Shown in pieces: positions 7,634 through 16,097 of a stretch of DNA of 64,000 bases. Below the pieces are notes generated by a model, which did not search any database, was not told the DNA's origin, and saw only the letters and a program-made list of their open reading frames with translations. The stretch comes from Celeribacter baekdonensis (GTDB taxonomy: Bacteria; Pseudomonadota; Alphaproteobacteria; Rhodobacterales; Rhodobacteraceae). Made by a program: the position numbers and the translations under genes. The stretch covers positions 1-64,000 of the forward strand of contig NZ_FNBL01000008.1 of the NCBI RefSeq assembly GCF_900102315.1, read 5' to 3'. The number at the start of each line of letters is the position of its first letter. The stretch's first letter is position 1.

Positions 7634-7998
7634 CACGACGCTTCCGCAGGTGCGAGAGGAAAGAAGCCGTTGATGGATTTCAGCCGGCCCTTGTCATCAT
7701 GGGTGGCAAAACTGGCGCCAAGTTGCAGGGTCACGCCATCGCCGTTCAAAAGCGCCCATCTCGCCAGAGACCTGTCATGATGATCAATCACCTGAAGGAT
7801 CTCGAACCGCCCGCCGGGGACCTGGCTCTGAAAGCCGCCCATGAGGTCGGACAGCGCCGCGCGCCCCGACAATGCATTGCCGGGATCGCAATAGGTCGCG
7901 TCCTGCGCAAGGCAGTCCTGCAACTCGCTTTCGCGCATGGCCGCATCGGACGACCAGATTTTTGCGTAACGATGCCAAAGGGTTTCAGCGTTCATCAT
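7633..7998 (-). CDS. SnoaL-like / NTF2-fold protein
   Basis: 121 residues with the small alpha+beta NTF2/SnoaL layout: three N-terminal helices (ALSDLMGGF...), then strands with VIDHHDRSLARWALL and a final NGFFPL. Such proteins bind small hydrophobic molecules or act as isomerases/cyclases; no particular activity can be named. It overlaps the TetR gene by 14 bases upstream and the TfoX-like gene downstream, so it is the second gene of the operon. Confidence 0.65.
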   Translation of the reverse strand: MMNAETLWHRYAKIWSSDAAMRESELQDCLAQDATYCDPGNALSGRAALSDLMGGFQSQVPGGRFEILQVIDHHDRSLARWALLNGDGVTLQLGASFATHDDKGRLKSINGFFPLAPAEAS

Positions 7999-8533
7999 GC
8001 TTCTCCAATGTGTCGAAATGGGTGTTGATCATCTTGCCGAGTCCGCCGGTCTCGTAACCGGCGCGAACCAGAACCAGAACACCCTGGTAAAGGGCCAGTG
8101 TGGCCAGGGCTTTCGCCTCGTCGCCGCCAAGGCGATCGCTAAACACATCCCGAAGGGTGACGAACGCCTCGCCCACGAAACCCGGCATTTCCGTCTCGCC
8201 GAATTCGATCGCGGAATTCGTGATGAGGCACCCTGCGGTTCCGCCACCCGGCTCATCCAGCAGCGACAGGAACAGCTGTCGCAGGCCCGCTATGCCGGAC
8301 CCCTCCGGCGCGTGGTCCCGGATCCGTCGCTCAAGCACCGCGCGGTTATAATGTTCGCTCGCTGCCTGAAACAGGCCGCGCTTGTCGCCGTAGCTGTTGT
8401 AGAGGCTGCCCGAGGTCACACCCGTCGCCGTTTCAAGATCGCGCACTGAAGTGGCGGCAAAACCGCGTCGCCGGAATGCATGCATGACAGCCGTCAGCAC
8501 AGTGGTTTGATCATATTCGCGGGGACGGGCCAT
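7985..8533 (-). CDS. TetR-family repressor (second copy)
   Basis: 182 residues; N-terminal helix-turn-helix (about 10-55: ATSVRDLETATGVTSGSLYNSYGDKRGLF) and a C-terminal helical domain of the TetR_C_16/AcrR kind. It is the first gene of a four-gene operon (TetR, SnoaL-like, TfoX_N, reductase) with overlapping junctions throughout. A 24-bp palindrome lies 28 bases upstream of its start, so the operon is probably autoregulated. Confidence 0.85.
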   Translation of the reverse strand: MARPREYDQTTVLTAVMHAFRRRGFAATSVRDLETATGVTSGSLYNSYGDKRGLFQAASEHYNRAVLERRIRDHAPEGSGIAGLRQLFLSLLDEPGGGTAGCLITNSAIEFGETEMPGFVGEAFVTLRDVFSDRLGGDEAKALATLALYQGVLVLVRAGYETGGLGKMINTHFDTLEKHDER

Positions 8534-8560
8534 GTGTTTGCCTCCAATTTTAATATGCGT

Positions 8561-8584
8561 GTTTTATAATGATCATTTTAAAAC
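8561..8584. promoter_or_regulatory. Palindromic operator upstream of second TetR operon
   Basis: 24-bp palindrome, arms GTTTTA.AATGA and TCATT.TAAAAC, with 11 of 12 base pairs matching. It lies 28 bases upstream of the TetR start codon. Size and symmetry are those of a TetR dimer site; assignment is by position. Confidence 0.7.
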
Positions 8585-9169
8585 TGAGTCAAGACCGTTT
8601 CCGAGAAACCTCAAAGTGACGGTCGTCAGATCAGACTTAGGGATTTCGAATAGAGGATCATGCGCATTTCCGAAGGGCGACGCTGGAGGGCGGCAACAAC
8701 GGCCCCCACCCCGTCAGGTCGCCGACCCGGCGGGCAACATGCCGTTGGCGCGATACCAGGCGACGCCATGCAATGGTTTCTGGCATCGGGCGGAACGAAA
8801 GCCACAGTTCGACCTGCGACCTGACCGGATCGAACCGGCTGTGCTCAACCTCGTTGCGCATATTGCGCACCGCCGCGCGCTCGCATCGACGTTGATCGCC
8901 TTGAACTTGGCCCAGTGGCTGAGGACATGGCAAAGGATTTCTTCGGTCCGATAACGGAGGACTCTGCTCGTAAGCGCCACGCCTGAGAAAATTGCCCTCG
9001 TCACCGGACACAAGGACTGGAAAACACCGCCGCCACCGCCTCGGCCGCCTGCTTTCCATCAGTGTTTTCTGGCCGCCAGTGTTTTTCTGGCGCGCCGCAC
9101 GAGCGTCATCAGCACCCAAAGGCCGGCATAGGACATGCCCGCGGCCTGAGGGCGCGGATCACAGAGGTC
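8585..9169. other. 585-bp stretch without a convincing gene
   Basis: Open frames exist on both strands (for example a 153-codon minus-strand frame 8658-9119 and a 100-codon one 8714-9013), but none shows a family motif, a ribosome site or protein-like composition; all are rich in Arg, Pro, Ser and Cys as expected of high-GC shadow frames. A short minus-strand frame from 9136 (MSYAGLWVLMTLVRRARK) looks slightly membrane-like and then stops. The stretch may be decayed coding sequence. Confidence 0.4.
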
Positions 9170-10471
9170 TCAAACCCCCAATTTGTCGCGCAGCGCGTAC
9201 CACCACGATCCGATCACAGAATACGGCACCCGCAACGCCCGCCCGCCGGGGAACGGAATCCAAGGCAAGGCGGCAAACACGTCAAACCGGGTCAGATCGC
9301 CATGGATCGCCTCGGACAGGATGCGGCCAAAAGTGTGCGATCCGGTGACGCCGTGACCGCTATAACCGTGGGCGAAATAGGTGTTGGCACCAAGGCGGCC
9401 CATCTGTGGCACCCGCGAGAAGGACAGCGCGAAATTGCCGCTCCATGCATAGTCGATTTCGACGTCTTTGAGCTGCGGAAAGACCTTATCAAGGTTGCCC
9501 TTGAGCTTGGCCTTGATGTCCTTTGGATCGGCCCCGCCATAGACCGTGCCACCGCCAAACAACAACCTCTTATCGGCAGACATACGATAATAATCAAGGA
9601 TATAGCGCACGTCCTCAACGCAGACATCGGTGGGCATCAACTCGGCTGCCAAGGCCTCGCCCAGCGGTTTCGTCGCCATCACTTGCGTCGACACCGGCAT
9701 CACCCGCGCGGTCAGTGCCGGGACCACATGGCCCAGATAGGCATTGCCGCAGAGCACCAAGGTTTTGCAGGTCATAGACCCCTCAGCCGTGCGCACAACC
9801 GGCCGCGCCGCCTCTGTATCCGCCGAGATCACCGGCGACATTTCATAGATCACACCACCCAAGGATTCAAACGCCGCCGCCTCGCCAAGCGCGAGGTTGA
9901 GCGGGTGCATATGGCCACCGGAATGATCAATCATGCCGCCGACATAGAGGTCCGATTTGACATGGGCGCGCATCTCATCCCGGCTCAGCATGTCCTGATT
10001 GTGAATGCCATACCCGGCCCAAAGCGCGCGGCGTTCTTCGAGTTCCTGCATATGTTTCGGCGTCAAAGCGGCAAAGACATTGCCCTCTTTGAGGTCGCAT
10101 TGAATGTCATAGGTCTTGATCCGCTCGCGGATGATCTGACCGCCCTCTTGCACCAAACCGGCGACAAAACGGGCCGTGTCAGACCCGTAGCGCTTGCCGA
10201 TGGTCTGAAGGCTGGCGTTCAGACCGTTGACGATCTGACCGCCGTTGCGCCCTGACGCGCCCCAACCAACGCGCGCACCTTCAAGGATCGCAACCTTATA
10301 GCCTTTTTCAATCAGATGCAGCGCGGTCGAGAGGCCGGAATAGCCCGCGCCCACAACACAGACGTCAATCTCATGATCGCCGGTCAGCGCCGGACGGTCC
10401 GGCGCAGGGTTGGCTGAGGCGGCATAATAGCTTGTCGTATGCGCGCCGGTGCCCGCGTAAGGATGAGTCAT
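9170..10471 (-). CDS. puuB: FAD-dependent amine oxidase, gamma-glutamylputrescine oxidase-like
   Basis: 433 residues of the DAO/GlpO flavoprotein family. The ADP-binding motif VVGAGYSGLSTALHL sits at about 40-54 and is followed by GARVGWGASGRNGGQ, typical of PuuB and related enzymes. It oxidatively deaminates gamma-glutamylputrescine to the aldehyde. The ATG (10471) overlaps the stop of the glutamine-synthetase-like gene (TGATG), so the two enzymes are made together; a GTG one codon upstream is also in frame. Pairing with puuA is the main support for the substrate, which could also be another gamma-glutamylated amine. Confidence 0.75.
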   Translation of the reverse strand: MTHPYAGTGAHTTSYYAASANPAPDRPALTGDHEIDVCVVGAGYSGLSTALHLIEKGYKVAILEGARVGWGASGRNGGQIVNGLNASLQTIGKRYGSDTARFVAGLVQEGGQIIRERIKTYDIQCDLKEGNVFAALTPKHMQELEERRALWAGYGIHNQDMLSRDEMRAHVKSDLYVGGMIDHSGGHMHPLNLALGEAAAFESLGGVIYEMSPVISADTEAARPVVRTAEGSMTCKTLVLCGNAYLGHVVPALTARVMPVSTQVMATKPLGEALAAELMPTDVCVEDVRYILDYYRMSADKRLLFGGGTVYGGADPKDIKAKLKGNLDKVFPQLKDVEIDYAWSGNFALSFSRVPQMGRLGANTYFAHGYSGHGVTGSHTFGRILSEAIHGDLTRFDVFAALPWIPFPGGRALRVPYSVIGSWWYALRDKLGV

Positions 10472-11847
10472 CACACGGCCTCCAGATAAGAATGATATTC
10501 GAAATCAGTGACATGACGGGCAAAGCGGCGCAGCTCCTGTTGTTTGCACTGCACGAACATGCGCTTGAGTCGCTTGGAATAGATGTCTTCGACATGGCGT
10601 CCGCGGCTAAAGGCTTCGATCGCCGAGGCCCAGTCATAGGGCAAGTGAAGCAGGTCTTGCGAATAGGCATCACCGACGATGGGCGCGCTTGGCACCCATT
10701 TGTTTTCAATGCCCAAAAGCGCGCCGCCCAAGATCGAGCAAAGCACCAGATAGGGGTTGGCATCCGCCCCCGCGACCCGATGTTCGATCCGCCGCGCCTT
10801 ATGGCTCCCGCCGGGGATACGGATCGAGGCGGTGCGGTTTTCATAGCCCCACGACACGGTCGAGGGCGCATGGGCACCGGGTAAAAGCCGACGGAACGAA
10901 TTTTCATGCGGCGCGAACACCAAGGCATTTTCCTGCATCGTTTCCAAAAGACCCGCAACCGCTTGGCGCATCACTTCGGTGCCGTCATTGCCGCCATCGT
11001 CAAAAACGTTGTTGCCCTCTTCATCGACCAGCGAGAAATGGACATGCATGCCCGAGCCGGAGCGGTCGCCGTAAGGTTTGGCCATAAAGGTCGCGGCAAA
11101 CCCGTGTTTGCGGGCGATGCCATGCACCAGACGTTTGAACAAAACCGCATCATCCGCCGCCTTTAGTGGGTCAGCGACATGCATGAAATTGATCTCAAAC
11201 TGCCCTGCCCCGTTTTCCGAAATGGCGGCATCCGCCGGGATGCCTTGGGCCTTACAGCCGTCATAGATTTCATTGAGGAACGCGTCGAAATGCTCCAACT
11301 CATCGAGTGAGAGCGCGCCGTCAGAATCGAGGCGCTTGCCAGTGACCGGCGAGCACGGCGGTTGCGGTGCGGCCTCGGAGGGGTCAACAACATAGAATTC
11401 CAATTCGGTCGCCACAACCGGCGTCAGACCCAGCGCTTTGAACCGGGCTGTGATCGTGTCGAGGGCGCGGCGCGGATCGCCCGGAAACACCGACCCGTCT
11501 TCTTGCCGCATCCAAAGTTGGGCAAAGGCCGCCGGGCGGCTGATCCAATCGACCGGGCTTAAATCGCGCCCGGTGAAATCGCACAACCCATCGGCATCGC
11601 CGGTGTCGAACACCAATTCGTTGCCCTCAATATCCTCGCCCCAAATGTCCATGCTGAGCAACGAGAGCGGCATCCGTAACCCGCCCTCCAAGATTTTATC
11701 AAGCTGATCAACCGGCACACGTTTGCCACGCATCACACCGTTAAGATCGCAAATACAGGCGAATATCGTCTCGATTTCCGGGTTCTCAGAGCGCCAAAGC
11801 TCTGCCTGTTCCGAAGCTGTTACCGATCCTGTCTGTGCCGATGTCAT
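10471..11847 (-). CDS. puuA: Glutamine-synthetase-like gamma-glutamylpolyamine synthetase
   Basis: 458 residues with the glutamine synthetase fold: beta-grasp domain about 30-115, catalytic domain with the metal-binding Glu in ENGAGQFEIN and the HVHFSL strand, and the ATP/glutamate motif around RRLLPGAH. The regulatory adenylylation region of GlnA is absent. PuuA ligates glutamate to putrescine (or a related amine) with ATP, the first step of the gamma-glutamyl pathway feeding succinate or GABA. It is the first gene of the pair and is divergent from a GntR/FCD regulator. Confidence 0.8.
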   Translation of the reverse strand: MTSAQTGSVTASEQAELWRSENPEIETIFACICDLNGVMRGKRVPVDQLDKILEGGLRMPLSLLSMDIWGEDIEGNELVFDTGDADGLCDFTGRDLSPVDWISRPAAFAQLWMRQEDGSVFPGDPRRALDTITARFKALGLTPVVATELEFYVVDPSEAAPQPPCSPVTGKRLDSDGALSLDELEHFDAFLNEIYDGCKAQGIPADAAISENGAGQFEINFMHVADPLKAADDAVLFKRLVHGIARKHGFAATFMAKPYGDRSGSGMHVHFSLVDEEGNNVFDDGGNDGTEVMRQAVAGLLETMQENALVFAPHENSFRRLLPGAHAPSTVSWGYENRTASIRIPGGSHKARRIEHRVAGADANPYLVLCSILGGALLGIENKWVPSAPIVGDAYSQDLLHLPYDWASAIEAFSRGRHVEDIYSKRLKRMFVQCKQQELRRFARHVTDFEYHSYLEAV

Positions 11848-11961
11848 ATCGCGCCCCTAAATGTGATACCATTTATTCCTTTGTGATCTCTTTTAGGCTT
11901 GTGTCAACCTCAAACACGCGCCATTCTCGCGATATTGAGACAACAGCAAGGTCCGACACCC

Positions 11962-12657
11962 ATGGCGGCATCAGCTATTCCTGAATTTACGGGGGATCAC
12001 GGCACCACCACGCAGGAATATGCCTATAGCCGCTTGCGCAATGCCATCATTGTCGGTGCTTTCGCGCCCGGAACCGCGCTGACCATTCGCGGGCTGGCAC
12101 AGGAATTGAACCTCAGCCCCACCCCGATCCGCGAGGCGGTGCGCCGGTTGAGTTCGGAAAATGCCATTCAGGTGTTGGGCAACCGCCGCCTCAGAGTCCC
12201 CGACATGAGCCTTGGGCGGTTTGAGGAGCTGGTGCATCTGCGCATCAGTTTGGAAACCCACGCCGCAGAGCGGGCGTTTCCCTATATCTCCACCGTCATC
12301 ATCGAAAAAATGCGCGCACTTGATGATCAGATGGATGTGGCACTGGCCGCGGGCGATTTGGATGCGCTGACCCGGATCAATCAGGCCTTTCACAAAGACC
12401 TCTACGGGCTCAACCCGCATCAAGCGGTGATGCCGATGATCGAAAGCCTGTGGTTACAGCTTGGGCCCTTTCAGCGCCAAGTGATCAAAACCATCAAAGT
12501 CAGCGCCATGATCGACCGCCACAAAGAGATGTTGGCGGCCATGGAGGCGCGCGATGTGACGGCGCTGTGTTCGGCGCTTGAAAGCGACATTCGCGATGGC
12601 TCGATCCGCCTTGGCCGCGCCATATTGCGCAACCAAGCCGGGGAAACTGTGACCTAA
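11962..12657 (+). CDS. GntR/FCD-family regulator of the polyamine genes
   Basis: 231 residues from the ATG at 11962 (AAGG at 11948-11951); a GTG at 11899 is in frame but unsupported. N-terminal winged helix (about 18-78, LTIRGLAQELNLSPTPIREAVRRL) and an FCD-type all-helical effector domain (about 90-215). It is divergent from puuA, so regulation of puuAB is likely. In the shared spacer the word TGTGAT occurs twice, at 11862 and 11882, exactly 20 bp apart, a possible binding arrangement. Confidence 0.8.
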   Translation: MAASAIPEFTGDHGTTTQEYAYSRLRNAIIVGAFAPGTALTIRGLAQELNLSPTPIREAVRRLSSENAIQVLGNRRLRVPDMSLGRFEELVHLRISLETHAAERAFPYISTVIIEKMRALDDQMDVALAAGDLDALTRINQAFHKDLYGLNPHQAVMPMIESLWLQLGPFQRQVIKTIKVSAMIDRHKEMLAAMEARDVTALCSALESDIRDGSIRLGRAILRNQAGETVT

Positions 12658-12703
12658 AGCGTCACGCCTTTCCCCTGCCTCAGGTTAAAGGCGTGACGCT
12701 TTA
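12655..12703. terminator. 17-bp perfect inverted repeat at end of GntR gene
   Basis: Arms TAAAGCGTCACGCCTTT (12655-12671) and its exact complement (12687-12703) enclose a 15-base loop. The left arm contains the stop codon of the GntR gene. It lies between convergent genes, so it may be a bidirectional terminator, but a U-tract follows only weakly (TTTA). Confidence 0.65.
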
Positions 12704-12711
12704 ACGCCCGT

Positions 12712-12900
12712 TTATGCGCCCGTCATATCCGGGGCGGCGGTGATGGCCAAATCACCGGGATGATCGGTCGAAGAAATCGGCTGACAGGCGACCGGATAAT
12801 GATCGGCGGTCGTGCATTGCGACACGGGGTATTTATCCACCGATTCACAGGCGGCAAGTGTCAGCGTCAGTGCAAAAACAGCCAAAATGGAACGGGTCAT
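12712..12900 (-). CDS. Small lipoprotein
   Basis: 62 residues. The ATG at 12900 is preceded by AGGAGG, so the longer frame to 12957 is rejected. A basic start, a hydrophobic stretch (5-14) and lipobox LAAC (15-18, lipidated Cys18) predict export and anchoring to a membrane; residue +2 is Glu, not Asp, favouring the outer membrane under the usual sorting rule. The mature 45 residues have two cysteines (TTADHYPVACQ region) that could form a disulfide. No function recognised. Confidence 0.7.
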   Translation of the reverse strand: MTRSILAVFALTLTLAACESVDKYPVSQCTTADHYPVACQPISSTDHPGDLAITAAPDMTGA

Positions 12901-13083
12901 AATGAACCTCCTGATTTGAGACAGCAGGACGCGTTTGCGCCCTTTGCTATCTCTCAAATGTGCCGAATTGACAGTTTTTTCAATTGTAGATTCGCCAAAA
13001 ACGAACTGATCGGTTCACTTTGTCGCAGCACACACATCCCCCTTCCACCCCAAAGGGCGCGCGGGTCAAAAACCGCACAAAAA

Positions 13084-14778
13084 TCAGACAATGATTTCGA
13101 ATTTGGTCACATCGACCATGCCGCGGTCGGTGATTTTGAGCGCCGGAATGACCGGCAGCGCCAAAAATGCCAATTGCAAAAACGGCTCTTCCAAAGTCAC
13201 CCCCAAGGACGCCGCAGCCGCCCGCAGATCGACCAAATGATCGCGCACCTGTTCAAACGGCAAGAGGCTCATCAACCCCGCCACGGGCAGTGACAGTTCA
13301 GCCAGCACCACGCCGTCACGGACCACAACAAAGCCGCCTTCGATTTCGGACAGGCGGTTCGCGGCCACGGCCATATCATCGTAATCGACACCCACAGCCA
13401 CGATATTGTGGTGATCATGACAAACGGTCGAGGCAATCGCCCCCGCCTTGACGCCAAAGCCTTTGACAAAACCCGAGGCGATATTGCCGTTTTTGCCGTG
13501 CCGTTCGATCACGGTGATCCGGGTCAGATCGCGGGCCGGATCGGGGCGTTTGTCGCCATCGACAATCGGGATGGTCTCGTGCAGGTGTTCGGTGATGATT
13601 TTGCCCTCAAGGATGCCAATCACATCGGTCTGCTCGCGGTTGCCGGTGGTGCGGAAATCCTCCGCCGTCACTTTGCGCGCTTTGACCGAGTGCCGCCCGA
13701 TCGGATCGACAGAGCCGCGCGCGGCAAAGGCGGCCTCCGTGACCTCAACCCCACCCGCAAACACCATCGTGGCATGGCAGCCCTCAAGACTATCCAGCAC
13801 AACAATATCGGCACGTTTGCCCGGCGCGATCATGCCACGATCTTTCAGGCCAAAGGCCTCGGCGGCGGACAGGCTTGCGGCGCGGTAGACCGCCAAAGGC
13901 GAACTGCCCAATGCAATCAAGGTGCGGATCATGTAGTCCAAATGGCCATACTCAAAGATGTCCAACGGGTTGCGATCGTCGGTGCACAGGCACATGTAAG
14001 GCGCGGTCAGATCGGACAAAAGCGGCTGCAACGCGTGCAAATCTTTCGACACCGAACCCTCGCGGATCAAAACCCGCATCCCCTTGCGCAGCTTTTCACG
14101 CGCCTCATCCGCCGTCGTCGCCTCATGTTCGGTGCGAATGCCTGCAGCGATATAGGCGTTGAGATCGCGGCCTGAAAGCTGCGGGCAATGGCCATCAATA
14201 TGCGCATCTTCAAACAGCGCGAGCTTTTTCATCGCCTCCGGGTCGCGGTGGATCACGCCCGGATAATTCATGAACTCGGCCAGACCGATGGCGGACCTAT
14301 GCCCCATGACCTGCGCCAAATCATCGGCCAAAAGCACCGCCCCGGCGGTTTCCATATGGGTCGAAGGCACACAAGAACTGAGCTGCACCCGGATGTCCAT
14401 CACCGTGTGCTCAGAGGCCGCTTGAAAATAGCGGATGCCATCCAGACCGATGACATTGGCGATCTCATGCGGGTCACAAATCGCTGTCGTCACACCGCGC
14501 GGCGCAACACAGCGGTCAAATTCAAACGGCGTGACCAGAGAGCTTTCGATATGCAAATGCGTGTCGATAAAGCCCGGCACAATAATCTGGCCGCTGACAT
14601 CAATCTCGCGCGCGCCCTCGTAGCTCTCATAGACGCCCGCGATCCGATCCCCGGCAATCGCCACATCGCCCGCGATCAATTCGCCGGTCATCAAATCAAA
14701 AATCATCCCGCCTTTCAGGACAATATCCGCCGGGACCTCGCCCCGCGCCACGGCAATACGATGTTCCAGATCACTCAT
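13084..14778 (-). CDS. ade: Adenine deaminase
   Basis: 564 residues, normal length for Ade. Amidohydrolase metal-binding DTHLHIESS follows the N-terminal beta-sandwich strand (IIVPGF), with CDPHE, then HCPQLSG and the late CTDDR motif, completing the dinuclear site. The C-terminal adenine deaminase domain (about 390-560) contains [10 protein letters not shown]. It hydrolyses adenine to hypoxanthine and ammonia in the cytoplasm. Of two in-frame ATGs, 14778 has a six-base spacing from AGGAG (14785-14789), whereas 14784 abuts it. Downstream of the siroheme-synthase-like gene on the same strand (24-base gap). Confidence 0.9.
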   Translation of the reverse strand: MSDLEHRIAVARGEVPADIVLKGGMIFDLMTGELIAGDVAIAGDRIAGVYESYEGAREIDVSGQIIVPGFIDTHLHIESSLVTPFEFDRCVAPRGVTTAICDPHEIANVIGLDGIRYFQAASEHTVMDIRVQLSSCVPSTHMETAGAVLLADDLAQVMGHRSAIGLAEFMNYPGVIHRDPEAMKKLALFEDAHIDGHCPQLSGRDLNAYIAAGIRTEHEATTADEAREKLRKGMRVLIREGSVSKDLHALQPLLSDLTAPYMCLCTDDRNPLDIFEYGHLDYMIRTLIALGSSPLAVYRAASLSAAEAFGLKDRGMIAPGKRADIVVLDSLEGCHATMVFAGGVEVTEAAFAARGSVDPIGRHSVKARKVTAEDFRTTGNREQTDVIGILEGKIITEHLHETIPIVDGDKRPDPARDLTRITVIERHGKNGNIASGFVKGFGVKAGAIASTVCHDHHNIVAVGVDYDDMAVAANRLSEIEGGFVVVRDGVVLAELSLPVAGLMSLLPFEQVRDHLVDLRAAAASLGVTLEEPFLQLAFLALPVIPALKITDRGMVDVTKFEIIV

Positions 14779-14802
14779 GCTCATCTCCTAAACCCACTTG
14801 GA

Positions 14803-15786
14803 CTAAACCCGAACTGCGGGCACCCGTTCAATATCCTCCGGCAGGCCAAGCGCGGCCCGTTCCGCATCGCGGCGCGCCACGAGCCAGACGACCCGTGCGC
14901 CCGTCGCGACCTCGTCCAAAATCACCTTGCGCTGATCGGACACCAGCCAGTCTTCGGTGCCATGATCGCGCCCCACCACGATACGCGCGGCATCGCGGCG
15001 CGCCAATTCCAGGATCGGCACAAAACTCGCATCCGAACAAAGCACCAGATCCGCCTCCTGCAACCGCTGCACCGCGCGCAGGGTCATCAGGTCGGGTTCA
15101 AGGCTGCTGACGGGCAACAGCGTCACGGCCCCCTTGGTGCCCGCCTCTTTTGGCGCGCCCCCGGCCTCAATCGCGTGCTTGATCAGTTCCGCCGCCTCGC
15201 GTTCGGCGCCGCGCGCATGAAGCCGGCGCGGCGCGTCATCATAGACCCAGCGCCAAAACGCGCGGCGGTTTTCGCGCGGCACACGCTGCGCCACCGCGCC
15301 CCTGAGCCGCCCGCCCAAGCCAACCAGATCGCCCAAACGCGGCTCCAAAATGCTTTCCAGCCGGGTTTTGATCTGACGTGCCAAAATCGGTGCCGCCCCT
15401 TCGGTGCCAATCGCCACCACCAAAGGATCGCGATCCACAATCGAGGGCGTCGTCGCCTCACAGAGCGCAGGTTGATCGACCACATTGACCAAAGCCCCTG
15501 CCTCACGCGCCAAGGCATGCAACGCGGCATCTATCCCCGGACAGCCGGTGCCAATGAACGTCAGCGCAGCACCACGAAACAGCTCCGGCGAGATCATTCC
15601 GCTGTGATGGGTCGCGCGGCCCTCATCGACCAAAGCGGCCAGTTCTGGGTCCAGTTCGGGGGCGACAAAAATCAACCGCGCCTCGGTTTTCAACATCAGC
15701 CGCGCTTTTTGCGCCGCCGTTTCCCCGCCGCCCACGATCACAACATCGCGCTCAGCCACCCGAAGGAACATGGGAAAAAATTTCAT
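14803..15786 (-). CDS. Siroheme-synthase-like protein with decayed SUMT domain
   Basis: 327 residues from the ATG at 15786 (AGAGG nine bases upstream); a longer frame to 15894 is rejected. Residues 1-215 are the precorrin-2 dehydrogenase/ferrochelatase module of CysG: NAD motif VIVGGGETAAQKA (16-28) and NVVDQPALCEATTP with the catalytic Asp104. Residues about 218-308 match the beginning of a uroporphyrinogen-III methyltransferase (PDLMTLRAVQRLQEADLVL), but the SAM loop GAGPGDP is replaced by PVSSLEP and the rest of the domain (GGDPFVFGRG onward) is missing. It should oxidise and metallate precorrin-2 but not methylate uroporphyrinogen, so a separate CobA would be needed. Confidence 0.75.
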   Translation of the reverse strand: MKFFPMFLRVAERDVVIVGGGETAAQKARLMLKTEARLIFVAPELDPELAALVDEGRATHHSGMISPELFRGAALTFIGTGCPGIDAALHALAREAGALVNVVDQPALCEATTPSIVDRDPLVVAIGTEGAAPILARQIKTRLESILEPRLGDLVGLGGRLRGAVAQRVPRENRRAFWRWVYDDAPRRLHARGAEREAAELIKHAIEAGGAPKEAGTKGAVTLLPVSSLEPDLMTLRAVQRLQEADLVLCSDASFVPILELARRDAARIVVGRDHGTEDWLVSDQRKVILDEVATGARVVWLVARRDAERAALGLPEDIERVPAVRV

Positions 15787-16018
15787 CGACGCGACCTCTT
15801 GGTTTGGGTTCTTGGTGCTATTGGGTCTTTCGGCAAAACTCCCTGATTGGCGGCCAAATGACAAGGGCGTGCACGCGTGCTCTGCGCATTTCATTTAGCA
15901 AAGAGGGCGATACCAACTCCCCTTCCGCCCCCCTGATCGCACCACAGCGCCTATGACCTCATCATCGGCGGCGGCTTTGGCGAAGATCGGCAAACATATG
16001 ACGATGGGGCCGCCCCTT

Positions 16019-16060
16019 CTTGTCGATCCCCAGCTTGTCGATCCCCTGCTTGTCGAAACG
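16019..16060. repeat. 15-bp tandem repeat upstream of glpK
   Basis: CTTGTCGATCCCCAG (16019-16033), CTTGTCGATCCCCTG (16034-16048) and a partial third copy CTTGTCGAAACG (16049-16060). It lies 38 bases before the glpK start. No function assigned. Confidence 0.8.
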
Positions 16061-16097
16061 TGATCCGCACCCTATCGTTTGGGTCAAGGGAGGCGAT

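Noticed and set aside
8658-9119. 153-codon minus-strand open frame
   Set aside because: Arg/Pro/Ser-rich composition, no ribosome site, no family motif; overlapping frames equally open.
11862-11887. Repeated TGTGAT words as a CRP-like site
   Set aside because: They are direct repeats 20 bp apart, not the inverted TGTGA-N6-TCACA arrangement.
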